IMG/VR virus record: IMGVR_UViG_3300025327_000042
Coordinates: 1 to 50,488 of that record
Source: a virus
Length of the DNA: 50,488 nucleotides
Strand: one strand, 5' to 3'
In this document: positions 1 to 7,348 of the stretch, in pieces
How the letters are laid out: every line of letters starts with the position of its first letter
How positions within the stretch are numbered: position 1 is the stretch's first letter
Translations under genes and position numbers: made by a program
Notes under the pieces: model-generated
Seen by the model: only the letters and a program-made list of their open reading frames with translations
Told to the model about the DNA's origin: nothing
Databases searched by the model: none

Positions 1-595
1 TAGTCTCCCAGCGCGGGCTATCGGCCTCGGCCTTGGTCGCGGCAGCCTTGGCCCGCAGCTCTTCCTGGTAGAACATCTGGACTTCGAGAAGGTCAGGGAA
101 GGGACGGCCCGCTGCGTGCTCCTCGGCGGAGATACGTTCGGCGTCGGCCTTGGGGACGACGGGGAGGTCAAGGAAGAGGGATTGTGGAGTCTGGACGAGA
201 CCGGCCAGGATCTCAGTGGCTTGCTCACCTACCAGCTCGGCAGTCTCGATGGGATGTAGCAATGACTGGCCGAGCATCTGCGGGGCGTTGAGGATGGAGC
301 GAGCCATCTCGGAGCCGGGCATGCGAGTCAGAGCTGCGGGTGGGATAGCGCCTGGCGCTGTCCTCTCGGGGATGATGAAGCCGGGGCTGCGGGTGGGGCC
401 AGCCATGCCGCCACCTGCGACAGGGTACCCTGCCTGTAGCCTGGCTAGCTTGGGATTCGCCTGGGTGCGGATAGCGTCCCGGATAGCCTCAAGGTCTTCC
501 GTAGCACCGGCCCTGGACAGCGCCTCGATAAGCTCGTCGGGGACATCTAGCGCGACAGCCTCAAGAACGTCCGCGTCCGAGAGTACCCGGCCCAC
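1..595 (-). CDS. Large ejection-type virion protein, N-terminal fragment (allele 1)
   Basis: Partial gene running off the left edge. It starts with GTG at 595-593, directly after the stop of the 596-1774 gene. The readable ~198 residues match the N-terminus of the 1423-residue protein at 45768-50039, including the shared stretches LQAGYPVAGGG and SPRWET. The two versions differ most in about the first 40 residues. It is probably an alternative allele of that gene, cut by the contig end, and not a second gene. Confidence 0.8.
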   Translation of the reverse strand, partial: MGRVLSDADVLEAVALDVPDELIEALSRAGATEDLEAIRDAIRTQANPKLARLQAGYPVAGGGMAGPTRSPGFIIPERTAPGAIPPAALTRMPGSEMARSILNAPQMLGQSLLHPIETAELVGEQATEILAGLVQTPQSLFLDLPVVPKADAERISAEEHAAGRPFPDLLEVQMFYQEELRAKAAATKAEADSPRWET

Positions 596-1036
596 TTACT
601 CCTCCGGCTTGATAACAGCCCGCTTTATACCCGCGTTTACTTTCTCTATGAGTGCCTGTTCGCGGGTCTGCCTGGGCGTCGGCCCCGCGGCCTGTTGTAG
701 GAGCTGCGGATACCACTTCGCGAGGAACTGTTCCGTCCCGGCCGGCATCTTGGTGAGGGCGTACTTGATCGCGGAGGCTTGCTGCGCGGGGGTGTAGTTG
801 GTGGGGACTGTCTCTAGGACGCGGTTACCATTCTCGTCGAACCGTTCAATCGAGGTCTTATCGACTCCAGGCTGATTGAGCAGGTAGGCATTGAAATGGC
901 TAGTAAGAAGCCGGTCGAATGCGGGTGCGTTGGCGATACCGAGCTGCCCGAGGTCAACCTCGATAGGCGTGGGCTGGCCCTTCTCGTGGATAGCGGCGAA
1001 CTCCTTGGCCTTGGTCTTGCCCGCAGCGGCGGCGAT
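1..1036. repeat. Left copy of diverged terminal repeat
   Basis: This block matches 49445-50488 in the same orientation and covers the same gene junction. About the first 72 bases and the last ~105 bases (from about 930) are identical in the two copies. The middle carries many substitutions and small indels, so the copies differ in length by about 8 bases. The pattern fits a circular genome whose contig passes twice through one locus, once for each of two strain alleles. Confidence 0.85.
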
Positions 1037-1774
1037 AGCTCGCATGTCGAGGCCGACTGAGGCCCCCAACGCCTGCTGCGAGTCGGAGATGTCGGTGCCG
1101 CGAGTGCCCGCCTCCACAGCCATGCCTTGTAAGGTGTTGATCGTCTGGATGAGATCACGGCCACTAGCTGCCTCGGGGAGCTTCCCCTCGATGGCGATGC
1201 GCTTCTTCTCGTCATCACTATACTTGATACCTGTCTTCTGTTCGATAGCGGAGACAGCATCCAACATGGCCGTGGCCTCGGCTGCGGCAGTCTTCGGCTT
1301 GACCTTGGCAGCGGCGAGTTGCTCCTTGGTCAGCTCGGTCTGGGCGAGGCTAGACGCCGTCGCTGCCTGCTCGCGGAGCACGCTGGGGGGCTCCTCGCGG
1401 GTGATGGTCTTGCGAGTCCTGCCAGGTGCGACAGCAATCCCCATTTCGCGGGTCACGTCGGGGGTGACGGTGGGGGGCAGGGTCTCCTGGGGGAGACCGC
1501 CCAGGACAGGGCCTAGGATGGAACGTAGCTCAGGGTCAGCCTGCACGCCGTTGATGAGTGCCTCCTGTTGATCCTTGGATAGCTCGGCACCCTTGAGGAT
1601 GAGCTGGAGACGACTCGCAGCATCCTCGCGGCGCTTCTGCTGTTCCTTTTCCTTCTGCTGGCGGCGCAGCTCTAGCCCGCGGGTGATGGAGTCAGCTAGC
1701 TGCGGCCCGATCTGACCGTAGAAGTCAGGGCCGTAGGATTCGCCGGGGCCGAGAGGGGGGTAGTAGATGGGCAT
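596..1774 (-). CDS. Predicted internal virion or ejection protein (392 aa)
   Basis: No family recognised. The protein is hydrophilic and rich in Ala, Glu, Gln and Lys. A charged coiled-coil-like stretch (QQKEKEQQKRRE) lies near residue 40, and the middle is Ala/Thr-rich and probably helical. It starts one base after the upstream 263-aa gene ends, and the giant virion protein follows immediately on the same strand. In podoviruses this position, after the nozzle and before the largest protein, usually holds ejection proteins; that role is inferred from context. A second, diverged copy of its C-terminal part is at 50039-50488. Confidence 0.7.
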   Translation of the reverse strand: MPIYYPPLGPGESYGPDFYGQIGPQLADSITRGLELRRQQKEKEQQKRREDAASRLQLILKGAELSKDQQEALINGVQADPELRSILGPVLGGLPQETLPPTVTPDVTREMGIAVAPGRTRKTITREEPPSVLREQAATASSLAQTELTKEQLAAAKVKPKTAAAEATAMLDAVSAIEQKTGIKYSDDEKKRIAIEGKLPEAASGRDLIQTINTLQGMAVEAGTRGTDISDSQQALGASVGLDMRAIAAAAGKTKAKEFAAIHEKGQPTPIEVDLGQLGIANAPAFDRLLTSHFNAYLLNQPGVDKTSIERFDENGNRVLETVPTNYTPAQQASAIKYALTKMPAGTEQFLAKWYPQLLQQAAGPTPRQTREQALIEKVNAGIKRAVIKPEE

Positions 1775-2566
1775 TTACTTTTTGCCGCCCATAGCCGGCG
1801 CCGCTGCCATCAACCCCTGCCCCATCATGCTACTCTTGCCAGGGCGGTAGCTAGGCTGGTAGAAGGGCAGGCCGGAGATCCCACCTGCCGCGCCCTGGAT
1901 GGCCTGGAGGGGGAACGCCTGTTGGAACTGTGAGCCTTGGAGGGTCTGGCCAATGGGACCTTCGAGTGCGCCAAGCATCTGACCAGGTAACCCCAACGAC
2001 TGTCCCACGGCCGCACTCCGCGCTGAGATCGCCGCTGGCAACGCGCCGCCGTAGATGTTCGCCATGTTCTCGCCTAGCCCGGCCTCTAACCCACCTCTCA
2101 GGTTACTGAGCTGTTCGAGCATGTTCGAGCCACTCAAGGTGCCTGTGAACGCACCCTGCTCGCGTAGCCCCGCCGCGCCACGCTCGAAGCTACGCTCCAG
2201 CCCGGGTCGAAGGTAGGATTCGATCTGGCCTGTGAAGTTAGGGAGATATCCGGTCGCCGCGCCTTCGGTCAGGCCCGTCAACCCCTGTCCAAACGCGCTC
2301 CCTACGCCGCCCAACTGTGGCATGAGTGAGCTGAGGAGCGCCTGCTGTCCCACGTCAGCCTGGTACCCCGCGCCCGGCGTGAAGCCACTGAAATCCAGGT
2401 TCTCCAACCCCCGTCCTGCTGTCTGGCTGAAGATGTTGAGGAGGGATTCGAGCCCGGCAGGGAGCTGAGGCGAAGGGTTACGCCGTCCACCCTTGCCGCC
2501 CATCATCCCACCCACGAGGGAGGTGGCGATAGGGATGACATACGGTGCGGCAGCAGCCCAACCCAT
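1775..2566 (-). CDS. Predicted small ejection/pilot protein (263 aa)
   Basis: A Gly/Ala/Leu-rich protein with a hydrophobic N-terminus (residues ~4-22, a possible membrane segment) followed by a Gly-Lys patch. The rest has repeated amphipathic glycine-rich segments with many Gln and no cysteines. This composition and the place between the GNAT-like gene and larger internal proteins resemble podovirus pilot or ejection proteins such as the P22 gp7 class. The function is inferred from composition and order, with no recognised motif. Genes abut on both sides, so it is in the late operon. Confidence 0.65.
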   Translation of the reverse strand: MGWAAAAPYVIPIATSLVGGMMGGKGGRRNPSPQLPAGLESLLNIFSQTAGRGLENLDFSGFTPGAGYQADVGQQALLSSLMPQLGGVGSAFGQGLTGLTEGAATGYLPNFTGQIESYLRPGLERSFERGAAGLREQGAFTGTLSGSNMLEQLSNLRGGLEAGLGENMANIYGGALPAAISARSAAVGQSLGLPGQMLGALEGPIGQTLQGSQFQQAFPLQAIQGAAGGISGLPFYQPSYRPGKSSMMGQGLMAAAPAMGGKK

Positions 2567-3088
2567 CTAGCTACCCTCTTGGGGGATGCCTAGATCATCC
2601 CGGTGGATCTCGTACCAGTAGGTATCCTCGGCGATACCATTATAGTGTACCTGACCCCGGATGAGACCTCTACGCACCATCCCCATGCGCTCCGCCAGAC
2701 TCTGAGCTGCCTCGTTGGTCGTGCGAACGAACCCGTCGATCACGAGGAGGTCATTGGTAAGAATGGCGACTCGGGCTGCGGCCTCCCAGAGGGCTCGCAC
2801 ACGAGACTCAGGTGCAAACTCCTGCGTGGTATCCCACTTCGCAGTGAATACCTGCGCTCTCCAGCCGGGGACAGTGTACAGGAACGCGAGCATCCCCTTC
2901 CCGTCCTCCAGGTCGAAGACTAGATTCATGGGATTACAGAACTGGCTGATATACCACTGGCCGGGGTTCTGATAGACCTTGTTCTCGTCGGGCCAGAAGT
3001 CTTCTACATGACTCACCTTCGCGGCAAGTATCTTGTGCTCCTCGACATCATTCGGCGCGACTATGCGTAGACCTGGAATCTTAGCCAC
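2567..3088 (-). CDS. GNAT-like acetyltransferase-fold virion-associated protein
   Basis: 173 aa with a GTG start at 3088. The C-terminal half (about residues 105-165) has the look of a GNAT fold: a strand ending in DGFVRTTNEAA, a helix with LAERMGM, then RRGLIRGQVHYNG and WYEI. GNAT-fold proteins of this size are often found beside podovirus tail and ejection genes; T7 gp13 is a comparable case. Whether it binds acetyl-CoA is uncertain because a clean P-loop-like Q/RxxGxG/A motif is not obvious. It overlaps the short gene upstream by 8 bases. Confidence 0.6.
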   Translation of the reverse strand: MAKIPGLRIVAPNDVEEHKILAAKVSHVEDFWPDENKVYQNPGQWYISQFCNPMNLVFDLEDGKGMLAFLYTVPGWRAQVFTAKWDTTQEFAPESRVRALWEAAARVAILTNDLLVIDGFVRTTNEAAQSLAERMGMVRRGLIRGQVHYNGIAEDTYWYEIHRDDLGIPQEGS

Positions 3089-3209
3089 GGTACACCCTCA
3101 ACCAGCGGTCATGGCCTAGCTCGTCACACGCGAAACATCTCGGGCGGATACATACCCGCCGTACACGAGCAAAGTAGACCACAGTCTCCTCCCAGAGGTG
3201 GAATCCCAA
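3081..3209 (-). CDS. Small cysteine-containing protein, TTG start (42 aa)
   Basis: This open frame fills the otherwise empty gap between the 92-aa gene and the GNAT-like gene. The start would be TTG at 3209, with AGGA about 11 bases upstream. The C-terminal part has CIRPRCFACDELGHDRW, a zinc-binding-like cluster with three Cys and a His. Its stop overlaps the GTG of the next gene, as in translational coupling. The rare start codon lowers confidence. Confidence 0.4.
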   Translation of the reverse strand: MGFHLWEETVVYFARVRRVCIRPRCFACDELGHDRWLRVYRG

Positions 3210-3222
3210 CTTACATAGTATC

Positions 3223-3501
3223 CTACTCAACCTTCGCCTCACACGCCCGAACTGCACGTACTAGCTTCCTGCCATCGCCACTACGCAGATACCGTCCAAA
3301 CGCACAGTCCACACACGAGCTGAATGTACTGTGACACTGATCGCATTCCAGCGAGACGCTACAGATGGAGGCGGAGGATGGCGTCTGGACTGGTGTCTGT
3401 GTCATGGCTAACCACCGATATCCTGTGACCGACACGGCACTGGTCAGAATCGCCAGCCATACGCCAGGTAGATTAGGTAGATTGGGTCTCATCTTAGACA
3501 T
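3223..3501 (-). CDS. Small membrane or secreted Cys-rich protein (92 aa)
   Basis: The chosen ATG at 3501 overlaps the stop of the nozzle gene; a GTG at 3513 would add four residues. A hydrophobic segment near residues 14-32 looks like a signal anchor, and the rest has six cysteines, including CDQC and SCVDC. Unknown function. The combination of one N-terminal membrane segment and paired Cys is seen in some phage lysis-accessory proteins, but no family is recognised. Confidence 0.5.
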   Translation of the reverse strand: MSKMRPNLPNLPGVWLAILTSAVSVTGYRWLAMTQTPVQTPSSASICSVSLECDQCHSTFSSCVDCAFGRYLRSGDGRKLVRAVRACEAKVE

Positions 3502-5167
3502 TCGCTTGCCCACTCCCTGCGATAGAGAACTCCAGCCGGAGTCCCCATATCTGCATGTTGTTGCTATTACCGTTCGACACTCGTACCTGGAACCAGGTGC
3601 CCGGGAGTACAGTCGTGTAGGTCTTGGTTACAATGCGACCGATACTCGTCCCTCCGCCTACACTACCACCCGTGCTGATGTTCAGCCATGTCATCCCACC
3701 ATCGGTAGACACCCCTACTGTCGGCACCCACGAGCCGACGTTCTTGAAGATGACATGTACATCTTGTAACACCAATGTCGTATGTGAGTCGAGCGGCTTA
3801 CCGGTGGCGGAGGTGAGGTCACCGGGAGCGATAGCAGCAGTGTAGTACGTAGCCCCGATAGGCGCACCCGCGTCGGTCGTCGCAGAGCCGTCGATGTGCC
3901 GGGTCGCGCCACCGCTGGTACCGATGACAATCGTCCGGCCAGATGCCGACCCTAGCATGGAGGACCAGGTGGAGAATGGCAGGTTGGTCCACGTGCCATA
4001 CACACCCAAGCTAGTCCACGTGAGTGTCCCGGTCGTGGCGAACGGCGTGGCCGCGGTGATCGGCGTGCCGTACAGATATGGTCCATACAGCCTTCGCTCC
4101 CGCACGTTGAACACCCACTCCTCGGTGGGGTAGACCGCGCCATCGAGCGGCAAGAAGAGATGGATCTCGTGCTGGCCGGCATCGTAGTAAGAGTGCGCGA
4201 GCGTTAGTGATGTAGGCGTGATTCGCGGGACCAGGGTCAAGGTAGACTCGTTCGCAACTGGCAACAGCCCCCTCCCGCCATCGTAGAGGTAGAAGCCGTC
4301 ATGTCCCACGAAGAAGTATAGGTCAGGGGTGACCTGGGTGAGCGTGCGAGGGCAGAGCAGCCCGATACCATCCGTGTCGATAGTGTCCCAGCGATAGGGA
4401 GACTGGACTACTCCTGTCGGCGTCCCCACCGCGATCGAGCCGCCGACTGCATCGCCTTTGAACACGCAGATGTTCCCGCCTATCTTGACCGCGTTGACGA
4501 TAGGGAACGCATCGTCGTCGAGGTCGAGAACCCCACTGCCCGTTCCTGTGAGCGTCTCGGGGTTGCCGACGATCGAGTAGTAGACACGTTGGAACTTTCG
4601 GGGCGTGCCTGCGAGAGTCAGGTCGATCACGTTGAAGTATAGTCCCCGCCCTCGATGACCTATGAGAGCCTTGGCACCCCTCAACTTGGCGGCTACAGAC
4701 GCCATCGTGGTGGCCGCTGTTCCCCCACCGGTATACTTGTAGACATCATTCACACCGTTGCAGAAGATAAGTTGGTTAGCCTTGGTGACTCCCCCGGCTA
4801 GCCTCACCATAGCGAATGCCCAGGTGTCGTTGGCGGTGCCGGTCTGGCCACCGACAAGACTCGTCCAAGTCACGCCGTCGTCATACCGTACCGTCGTGCT
4901 GTCCCCTCGGATAGCCTCGGTCACGCCGTCATCGAAATGCGCCAGGAACAGGCCATTCACCGGGCTCGCACCTACGAATGTCCTGAATGCGATGGAGCCT
5001 AACCGGGGCTGGGCCAGGTTGTTCACGAGCCGGCAGTTCTCGGTTCGGGGTGTGGCAGGACCAGACACACGCAGCTCACGGGGCAGCAACGCCTCCGAGG
5101 GCGGATCGAGCATGACAGTCCCCTGCCCGAGGTTCGTGAGCGAGAGAGTGAGACCGCCGGTACGCAC
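3494..5167 (-). CDS. Tail nozzle / packaged-DNA stabilisation protein (P22 gp10-like)
   Basis: 557 aa, almost entirely beta-rich with recurring Gly/Thr/Asp turns. The segment VKIGGNICVFKGDAVGGS followed by FVGHDGFYLYDGG is typical of the beta-propeller tail hub or nozzle family that includes P22 gp10-like proteins, which close the portal after packaging and anchor the fibres. The size fits that family. It lies between a membrane-anchored protein and the ejection genes, the expected place in a podovirus tail module. The start at 5167 shares a base with the previous stop. Confidence 0.65.
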   Translation of the reverse strand: MRTGGLTLSLTNLGQGTVMLDPPSEALLPRELRVSGPATPRTENCRLVNNLAQPRLGSIAFRTFVGASPVNGLFLAHFDDGVTEAIRGDSTTVRYDDGVTWTSLVGGQTGTANDTWAFAMVRLAGGVTKANQLIFCNGVNDVYKYTGGGTAATTMASVAAKLRGAKALIGHRGRGLYFNVIDLTLAGTPRKFQRVYYSIVGNPETLTGTGSGVLDLDDDAFPIVNAVKIGGNICVFKGDAVGGSIAVGTPTGVVQSPYRWDTIDTDGIGLLCPRTLTQVTPDLYFFVGHDGFYLYDGGRGLLPVANESTLTLVPRITPTSLTLAHSYYDAGQHEIHLFLPLDGAVYPTEEWVFNVRERRLYGPYLYGTPITAATPFATTGTLTWTSLGVYGTWTNLPFSTWSSMLGSASGRTIVIGTSGGATRHIDGSATTDAGAPIGATYYTAAIAPGDLTSATGKPLDSHTTLVLQDVHVIFKNVGSWVPTVGVSTDGGMTWLNISTGGSVGGGTSIGRIVTKTYTTVLPGTWFQVRVSNGNSNNMQIWGLRLEFSIAGSGQANV

Positions 5168-5862
5168 TAGAACTGTATCCCCCAGACTGCGGCTACGGCG
5201 AACGTCGTATCGACTGTGCTGCGGATAGGATCGACCCCCACGGTCCAGCCTAGCCGTGAGTGTCGAAGTGGCCGGGGCATGACAGCGAACCGGACTGGCC
5301 TATCCACCCACGCGCGAAATGCCAACTGCGCGTCGTTGCTGAATTGAACCTCGTCCTTGACGTGCTCTGGCTCCAGCTCGATCCGCTGATCCCACTCCTC
5401 GCCAGATAGACTCACGAACACCGAGGTCTTGTACTTCGGCTGGCCGTTGGGGAGGATGGCCAGCGAGAAGTAGGTCTCCGCTGACATCCCCATCACCTGC
5501 ACAGGCCCGGTGGGGCGCGTACCTACAGGCACGTCCACACGGACGGCGGGTGAGTCACACGGGATGATCGTGGTGATGGGTACCTCTACCTGGACGGTCT
5601 TGGTGATGGTACGGGTCAGGACGACAGGCTTGACGCCGGCCTCGATGGCAGCGGGGGGTAGCTCCATCCGCTTCGCTAGCTCCTTCTCCTTCACCACAAG
5701 GGCGTCTCGGTAACCGGCTGCCGCCATCTCCACCTTGGCCTGGGCGGACTTGAGCGCATCGACCTCTCGCTTGTTACAGCCCTGTTGTAGCCCCGCGCCT
5801 GTGGCTAGCAGTACCAGCCCAGCCACGCCCAAGGCCAGCAACTTCACGCTACGTCGTAACAT
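5167..5862 (-). CDS. Membrane-anchored periplasmic-type protein, unknown function (231 aa)
   Basis: Basic N-terminus, then a hydrophobic segment at about residues 9-25 ending in a Cys at residue ~29, so a signal anchor or an imperfect lipoprotein signal. Residues ~35-70 form a charged helix. A Thr/Val-rich strand region with a Cys and then a longer domain ending in aromatic, strand-like segments follow. A signal plus short coiled coil recalls spanins, but the protein is too long and the C-terminus unlike known ones, so the lysis idea is speculative. It lies directly upstream of the nozzle gene. Confidence 0.6.
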   Translation of the reverse strand: MLRRSVKLLALGVAGLVLLATGAGLQQGCNKREVDALKSAQAKVEMAAAGYRDALVVKEKELAKRMELPPAAIEAGVKPVVLTRTITKTVQVEVPITTIIPCDSPAVRVDVPVGTRPTGPVQVMGMSAETYFSLAILPNGQPKYKTSVFVSLSGEEWDQRIELEPEHVKDEVQFSNDAQLAFRAWVDRPVRFAVMPRPLRHSRLGWTVGVDPIRSTVDTTFAVAAVWGIQF

Positions 5863-5962
5863 GCGATCTCCTACGTCGGTGCTTATGATTAGTCCACGCT
5901 GGACAGTCCTCGCCCAGCTCGGAACATTCCCGGTCCTCCTCCCAGGAAGCCCTACCTACCAT
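5849..5962 (-). CDS. Possible overlapping short peptide (37 aa)
   Basis: Open frame from ATG at 5962, inside the stop of the 29-aa peptide, to a TAG inside the 231-aa gene. The product is hydrophilic, with two Cys and a basic C-terminus. A GGTAGG-like sequence and tight overlaps on both sides are the only support. It could equally be chance. Confidence 0.25.
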   Translation of the reverse strand: MVGRASWEEDRECSELGEDCPAWTNHKHRRRRSHVTT

Positions 5963-6045
5963 CTCCGCCTCTTACGACGCAGGTCAGAGAGAGTTACCAT
6001 GGCCAGGGCAGCCGCACCTAGTAGCACTAGCATCACGACCGACAT
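5956..6045 (-). CDS. Very small single-span membrane protein (29 aa)
   Basis: ATG at 6045 lies four bases after the exonuclease stop, with GAGGTAGG just upstream. Residues ~3-19 are a continuous hydrophobic stretch and the last eight residues are nearly all Arg/Lys/Trp, giving a clear N-out, positive-inside orientation. Tiny membrane proteins of this shape occur in phage lysis regions, but function is unknown. Confidence 0.45.
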   Translation of the reverse strand: MSVVMLVLLGAAALAMVTLSDLRRKRRRW

Positions 6046-6048
6046 CGC

Positions 6049-6570
6049 CTACCTCGTAATGTGGACCAGGAGTTGCTTGGTCCTGTCTAGTACCTCTTCT
6101 AATACTAGCACGTCTTGTTGGCAGTGCAGCACGATCTCACGGAACGCCTTCTTATCCCCGTCAGCCGCGGCCTGCCACATCTCACGGGGGACATCGTACT
6201 TGCGGTTCTTGGTCCGCAGGTCTTCGCTCACAGCGGCCAACGAGTGCCCTGCCGTCGCGCATCTGTGAGCGTGCGTGAACTTCATGTCAATGTGCATCTT
6301 CCCGAAGAATGGCGCGATTCCATACCTGGTGGCCTTGGCATCCAGGAACCGCACGTCGAATCGCTTGCCGTACCAGGTGGCGAGGATGTCTACGCTATCC
6401 CACATCTTACGGATATCGCGTAGACACTTCTCCTCGTCCCGCAGCTTGAAGGCTTCGTAGATACGGACCTCCTCCTCGCCCTGGAACTTGAAGCACGCAC
6501 ACAAGAGCCGACCGAAGCTGGCGTTGAGACTGGTCGATTCTATGTCGAAGCATGCGATGTTGAGCGGCAT
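6049..6570 (-). CDS. DnaQ-like DEDD 3'-5' exonuclease (RNase H-like fold)
   Basis: 173 aa matching the single-domain ribonuclease H-like exonuclease family (RNase_H_2/YprB type). Exo I is FDIEST with D9 and E11; Exo II is in ATWYGKRFD with D72; Exo III is HCQQD with H149 and D153. All four acidic ligands and the His are present, so it should be an active two-metal exonuclease on DNA or RNA. It sits in the late structural and lysis region between small membrane proteins, far from the replication genes, so a packaging, repair or host-RNA role is possible. The start overlaps the previous stop by one base. Confidence 0.8.
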   Translation of the reverse strand: MPLNIACFDIESTSLNASFGRLLCACFKFQGEEEVRIYEAFKLRDEEKCLRDIRKMWDSVDILATWYGKRFDVRFLDAKATRYGIAPFFGKMHIDMKFTHAHRCATAGHSLAAVSEDLRTKNRKYDVPREMWQAAADGDKKAFREIVLHCQQDVLVLEEVLDRTKQLLVHITR

Positions 6571-6875
6571 TACTCCACCTTCCCCATTCTGGCCATTTCT
6601 AGCCTCATGTCACGGATCTCTCTCAGGATCTCCGTGTCCTTAGCAGACGAATCCGCCATCTTGACGATCGCCTCTACCGCGCGGAGATCGTGCTTCTCCA
6701 AGGCTTCGCACATCTTCTTGGTGGCATGGGAGACGATGGTTAAATGCTCCCGGTCGGTGGAAGAGAACCCATTCCCCCGTTTCTGCCGCCACATGGTATA
6801 GGCAATGAATCCGCCTAGGGCTAGTCCAGCCCCTGAGGCGTTGCTGATGAACTGTAGGAACTCATTCATGGACAC
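6570..6875 (-). CDS. Single-span membrane protein, holin-like candidate (101 aa)
   Basis: Short N-terminus, one hydrophobic segment at ~residues 12-30 (Gly/Ala-rich, ending YTMW), then a basic RQKR stop-transfer and a long charged, probably helical C-terminal domain. One-span proteins with a charged cytoplasmic helix occur among pinholin, holin and antiholin candidates. Its place next to other membrane peptides in the late operon fits this, but no motif proves it, and the endolysin is on the other strand. Confidence 0.5.
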   Translation of the reverse strand: MSMNEFLQFISNASGAGLALGGFIAYTMWRQKRGNGFSSTDREHLTIVSHATKKMCEALEKHDLRAVEAIVKMADSSAKDTEILREIRDMRLEMARMGKVE

Positions 6876-6876
6876 C

Positions 6877-7113
6877 TCACACGGGTAGTCGCTTGGATCG
6901 AAGCCAGTCGTAGAGGCTGGGTGGAATCTCCGCCTCGCACATGATAAGAGGGGTGTTACCGGTGTCCTGGATGTTGCACTTCCTCCCCTCCGAGTCGAAC
7001 ACGTCGAAACTCACGGAGATGAGCAGGTGGCTGATCCTGCGCCCGCGGTTAGCTGTGGCGGCAGGTGTCACAGGCTCTCTTGCATTAGCACCAGCTTCTA
7101 CATCGGCACTCAT
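6877..7113 (-). CDS. Hypothetical protein (78 aa)
   Basis: Unknown. The first 25 residues are Ala-rich and probably unstructured; the rest looks like a small alpha/beta domain (LLISVSFDVFD, then EIPPSLYDWLRS). It is one base from the gene downstream and 12 from the one upstream, so co-transcribed with the fibre genes. Confidence 0.5.
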   Translation of the reverse strand: MSADVEAGANAREPVTPAATANRGRRISHLLISVSFDVFDSEGRKCNIQDTGNTPLIMCEAEIPPSLYDWLRSKRLPV

Positions 7114-7125
7114 ACAGGTCTCCTT

Positions 7126-7338
7126 TTACGGAACATCCACGTCGGTGAATCCGACCGTGCCAGAGAGCGCCCCGATCTCCCCGTCCCGCACGGCACGGCG
7201 GATCTGGTCTCTGATCCATCGCTTGGCGAACTGGGCCTTGGTGACGCCCAGCGCGGCATTCCAGCCACCGAGGGCAGCGATGCCGTCGAGCACGCGAGTG
7301 AGCTGGGCATCCGGGATCGTGATGGTGAAGCTGGCCAT
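7126..7338 (-). CDS. Small phage protein of the ITIPDA type (70 aa)
   Basis: The frame is open much further upstream into the fibre gene, but ATG at 7338 has a good GGAGAG ribosome site and lies just after the fibre stop. The protein begins with a strand and FTITIPDAQLTRVLDG, followed by helices with KAQFAKRWIRDQI. Short proteins of this form are common beside phage fibre and tail genes; their function is not known to me. Confidence 0.7.
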   Translation of the reverse strand: MASFTITIPDAQLTRVLDGIAALGGWNAALGVTKAQFAKRWIRDQIRRAVRDGEIGALSGTVGFTDVDVP

Positions 7339-7348
7339 AGTTGCTCTC

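Noticed and set aside
596-1774. Plus-strand frames of 65-226 aa inside the 392-aa gene
   Set aside because: GC-rich antisense shadows without ribosome sites.
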